A stretch of DNA of 64,000 nt from an uncultured Rhodospirillales bacterium. Its GTDB lineage: Bacteria > Pseudomonadota > Alphaproteobacteria > Acetobacterales > Acetobacteraceae. Position numbers and translations under genes: made by a program. This document shows, piece by piece, positions 61,864 to 64,000 of the stretch; position 1 is the stretch's first letter, and each line of letters opens with the position of its first letter. Location of the stretch: contig CAIPLM010000084.1 in NCBI GenBank assembly GCA_903865895.1, positions 1-64,000 on the forward strand, written 5' to 3'. The notes below the pieces were generated by a model that searched no databases, had not been told where the DNA came from, and saw nothing but the letters and a program-made list of their open reading frames with translations.

Positions 61864-62358
61864 TCAGATGCGCTGATGCAGCACACAGACCAGGGTGAAT
61901 AACCGCCGTGCAGTGGCGAAATCGATGGCGATCTTGCCTTCGAGCCGCTTGATCAGCAGCTCCGCCCCCTCGTTGTGCAGCCCGCGGCGGCCCATGTCGA
62001 TCGCCTGGATGCGCTGCTCGCGCCCTTCGGCGACGGCGAGGATGTGGCTTTCCACCAGCATCTGATAGTCGCGGATCAGGCCGCGGAATGGGCCGAGAGC
62101 GAGCAGGATGCCGCGCAACGGCGTGCCGTCGGCCGCGCGGATGTCGAATACGAGGCGGCCGTGTTGGATCGAAAGGCGTAGCCCATAGGGCCCGGGGCCG
62201 CCGCCAATCGGGAAAAAGCGGTTCTCGGCCTGCAGGTCGGCCACCGCCTGCGCTTGATCAGCCTCCAGGAGCGGGGAGAGGCGCGTCAGCGTCTCGCCCT
62301 CGAGCGCGATATCGGCAAGCCGCGCCCCTTCCGCCGCCAGACCGGCCGCGATGGTCAT
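61864..62358 (-). CDS. UPF0262 family protein
   Basis: 164 residues. The family pattern is unmistakable in [16 protein letters not shown], the conserved [15 protein letters not shown] segment, [18 protein letters not shown] and [20 protein letters not shown]0262 is known only from alphaproteobacteria, and its function is unknown. It lies between mtnA (25 bases) and a DUF983 gene (4 bases), all on the same strand. Confidence 0.93.
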   Translation of the reverse strand: MTIAAGLAAEGARLADIALEGETLTRLSPLLEADQAQAVADLQAENRFFPIGGGPGPYGLRLSIQHGRLVFDIRAADGTPLRGILLALGPFRGLIRDYQMLVESHILAVAEGREQRIQAIDMGRRGLHNEGAELLIKRLEGKIAIDFATARRLFTLVCVLHQRI

Positions 62359-62362
62359 GCGG

Positions 62363-62788
62363 TCAGCCCGGGCCTTCCACGGTGAGCATGCCGAGCGAGG
62401 TCATCGCGCCCACGGTCATGCCTTTGATGGGTTGCAGCAGGCCGACCGCGAGCGCGACCGTCAATGGCAGCCAGATCGCCGCGTGGATCCACAAATCGGG
62501 TGCCCAGGCCTTTTCCACCACGAGCATGGCCGGCACGATGAGATGGCCGACCACCACGATGGTGAAATACGGCGGCGCGTCATCGGCGCGGGCGAGGCCG
62601 AGCGGGGCATGGCATTCCGCACATTCCGCCTTTATGCGAAGGAACTTGGCGAACAGGCGCGATTTGCCGCAGGCGGGGCAGGTGCCCATGGCGCCACGGC
62701 GCAGCGCATCGGCCATGCGCGGCACCGGCCAGGCCGGCAGTTTCGGGGAACGATCGGGCGTCCAGCGGACGGGTTGGCCCTCGGGCAC
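62363..62788 (-). CDS. DUF983 family zinc-ribbon membrane protein
   Basis: 141 residues. The DUF983 core begins with a double CxxC zinc ribbon (TCPACGKSRLF and ECAECHAPL), then two hydrophobic helices (FTIVVVGHLIVPAMLVV and WLPLTVALAVGLLQPIKG). The start is GTG 62788, behind GAGAGG, giving VPEGQPVRWTPDRSP ahead of the zinc ribbon; a later ATG at 62716 (MADALRRGAMG) is possible. Members are found next to cytochrome oxidase genes in some bacteria; here the neighbour is UPF0262. Confidence 0.88.
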   Translation of the reverse strand: MPEGQPVRWTPDRSPKLPAWPVPRMADALRRGAMGTCPACGKSRLFAKFLRIKAECAECHAPLGLARADDAPPYFTIVVVGHLIVPAMLVVEKAWAPDLWIHAAIWLPLTVALAVGLLQPIKGMTVGAMTSLGMLTVEGPG

Positions 62789-62891
62789 GGTGGCACCTCT
62801 CAGGAACAGACGGACAGCAGCGCGGGAAAAGTCCCTCACCGCAGTGCAGCATTACTTGATCCCGGCGAAAATGGCGACCAAGACTTTGCGC

Positions 62892-63536
62892 ATGTCCCGC
62901 ATTCTCGTCATCAATCCCAATTGCAGCCAGGATTGTTCGGACGGCATCGCCGCCGCAATCGCCCCGTTCCGCCGCCTCGACGGCCCGGAGATTGATGTCG
63001 CCACCCTCGCGAGCGGCCCGAAGGCGATCTACTCCTGGCGCGAATGGCATGCGGTGGTGGAACCACTGTGCCACTTCGTCGAGCGCGCCACCGCCGACAT
63101 CTTCATCGTCGCCTGCGCGTCCGACCCCGGGATCGAGGCGGTGCGCGCCTGCACCACCTCCCCGGTCCTCGGCATTTTCCGCTGCGCCGTCACCGCCGCG
63201 GTGGCGCGGGCCGAGCGGTTCGGGGTGATCGCACTCGCCAATGCCTCAAAGGCCCGCCACATGTCCGCCATGCGCTCCCTCGGCCTCGAGTCGCGCCTCG
63301 CCGCCGAGGTGGCGATGAACGTCTCGCTCGAAACCCTGCTCGACCCCAAGGCCGCCCGCGGCCGGCTGATCACGGCGGCCAAGAAACTGGCCGATGCCGG
63401 GTCCGACACCATCATCCTCGGCTGCACCGGCATGAGCCATCACCGCGCGGCAATCGAGGCCGAACTCGGCCTGCCCGTCATCGACCCCTGCCAGGCCGCC
63501 ATCGGCCAGGCACTGGCGATTGCGCTGACGATCTAG
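62892..63536 (+). CDS. Asp/Glu/hydantoin racemase-family protein
   Basis: 214 residues with the two catalytic cysteines of the racemase fold: VACASDPGIEAVR and the late LGCTGMSHH. The N-terminal MSRILVINPNCSQDCSDGI is typical of hydantoin and allantoin racemases. It would racemise a carbon next to a hydantoin or amino acid, or isomerise a maleate-type acid. The start is uncertain between ATG 62892 and 62871 (MATKTLRMSRIL), neither with a good ribosome site. It is divergent from the DUF983 gene. A peptidase gene follows 51 bases later. Confidence 0.87.
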   Translation: MSRILVINPNCSQDCSDGIAAAIAPFRRLDGPEIDVATLASGPKAIYSWREWHAVVEPLCHFVERATADIFIVACASDPGIEAVRACTTSPVLGIFRCAVTAAVARAERFGVIALANASKARHMSAMRSLGLESRLAAEVAMNVSLETLLDPKAARGRLITAAKKLADAGSDTIILGCTGMSHHRAAIEAELGLPVIDPCQAAIGQALAIALTI

Positions 63537-63587
63537 CGCCGAGGCGCCGAGGCAGCCAGGATAGCGGCGAGAGAAGGAGACCGACCG

Positions 63588-64000
63588 ATGCCCCGCACGC
63601 TGACGCCCCAGGATGTGTTCGCCTTCGAGAGCGTCACCGACGCGCGGATCGCCCCCGATGGCCGCCGGGTGATCGCCACGTTGACCAAGCGGGATATCGC
63701 CACCGATACCCGGGTGCCGCGTCTGGTCGAGAGCCTCGATCGTGGCCCTTGGACGGAAATCGCCGGCACCGAGGGCGTCATGATGGCCCGCCTCGCGCCG
63801 GACGGTCGGCGGATCGCCCTGCTGCGGCGCGACGGCGGACGCAACCACGTGGCCGTCCATGACGGCACGCTCACCGTACTGCACGAGACCGAAGCCCCGC
63901 TGCGCGACCTGGCCTGGTCGCCCGATGGCACGCTGCTCGCCTTCCAGCAACGGATCGACTCGGCACTGCCCGAGTGGCTCGGCCTGCTCACTCCGCCGCC
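63588..64000 (+). CDS. S9-family peptidase (TolB-like propeller N-terminus), truncated by the window end
   Basis: 137 codons are visible and the frame is open at 64000. ATG 63588 is preceded by GAAGGAGA. The segments ITxDxRIAPDGRRVIATLTKRD, MARLAPDGRRIALLR and LAWSPDGTLLAFQQR are repeated WD/TolB-like blades (SPDG motif) that head prolyl oligopeptidase-like S9 peptidases. The C-terminal alpha/beta hydrolase domain with the catalytic triad would lie beyond the window. Cytoplasmic or periplasmic location is not clear; no signal peptide is seen. Confidence 0.85.
   Translation, partial: MPRTLTPQDVFAFESVTDARIAPDGRRVIATLTKRDIATDTRVPRLVESLDRGPWTEIAGTEGVMMARLAPDGRRIALLRRDGGRNHVAVHDGTLTVLHETEAPLRDLAWSPDGTLLAFQQRIDSALPEWLGLLTPP

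Noticed and set aside
1-64000. Search for tRNA, rRNA, phage integrase, transposase and toxin-antitoxin genes
   Set aside because: No sequence with tRNA T-arm context outside coding genes, no transposase or integrase motifs and no toxin-antitoxin pair could be supported. A tRNAscan/Infernal run would be decisive.

Overview
The window is high-GC DNA, densely coded on both strands, and reads as a chromosomal segment of an alphaproteobacterium, most likely Rhodospirillales/Acetobacteraceae. The grounds are the block rpmG - rnr - topA - dprA - plsY - pyrC-like - pyrB, the gltX/comEC and lexA/moeA neighbourhoods, a UPF0262 gene (a family largely confined to alphaproteobacteria), and a GTTC-N7-GTTC SOS box in front of lexA. 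No rRNA, tRNA, CRISPR array, insertion sequence or phage gene was found. The species assignment is inference.

Layout. 1-5.7 kb: truncated oligopeptide-type binding protein, SDR oxidoreductase, serine hydrolase with AraC/GyrI regulator, and an acyl-AMP ligase/acyl carrier protein pair facing an unknown cysteine-motif protein. 6.4-9.2 kb: small membrane protein, Baeyer-Villiger monooxygenase, class A acid phosphatase. 9.3-12.9 kb: histidine kinase, sigma-54 response regulator, then a secreted protein with a duplicated domain and Met/His-rich tail behind a well-formed sigma-54 promoter. 12.9-19.6 kb: glycosyltransferase, alpha/beta hydrolase, ABC exporter, MFS permease, methyltransferase, RraA-like protein. 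19.6-22.9 kb: a likely zinc-limitation module: zur-like regulator divergent from hisI - COG0523 metallochaperone - dialkylglycine decarboxylase-like gene. 23-36 kb: gamma-glutamyltransferase-like enzyme, YddA/BacA-type ABC protein, DUF3253/DUF1499 pair, degenerate EAL protein, hydroxyacyl-CoA dehydrogenase-like and HD proteins, and a 1056-residue RTX repeat protein. 35-42.7 kb: glyoxylate/2-hydroxyacid enzymes (D-2-hydroxyacid dehydrogenase, FAD/Fe-S oxidase, serine-glyoxylate aminotransferase) and a PleD-type diguanylate cyclase. 42.8-64 kb: mainly housekeeping genes (L33, RNase R, topoisomerase I, DprA, PlsY, pyrimidine genes, GltX, ComEC, LexA, MoeA, DedA, MtnA), a second gamma-glutamyltransferase-like gene, a hydantoin-racemase-like gene and the start of an S9 peptidase.

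Three groups look most worth following. First, the kinase/sigma-54 regulator/secreted protein set resembles the logic of ZraPSR but with an unrelated-looking effector. Second, the zur-hisI-COG0523-aminotransferase divergon. Third, the acyl-AMP ligase/ACP/SLGxNCEFG-protein set. Also notable are a short palindromic repeat family (three copies), one copy of which appears to have removed the stop of a small gene, and a nested inverted repeat in a divergent intergenic region.
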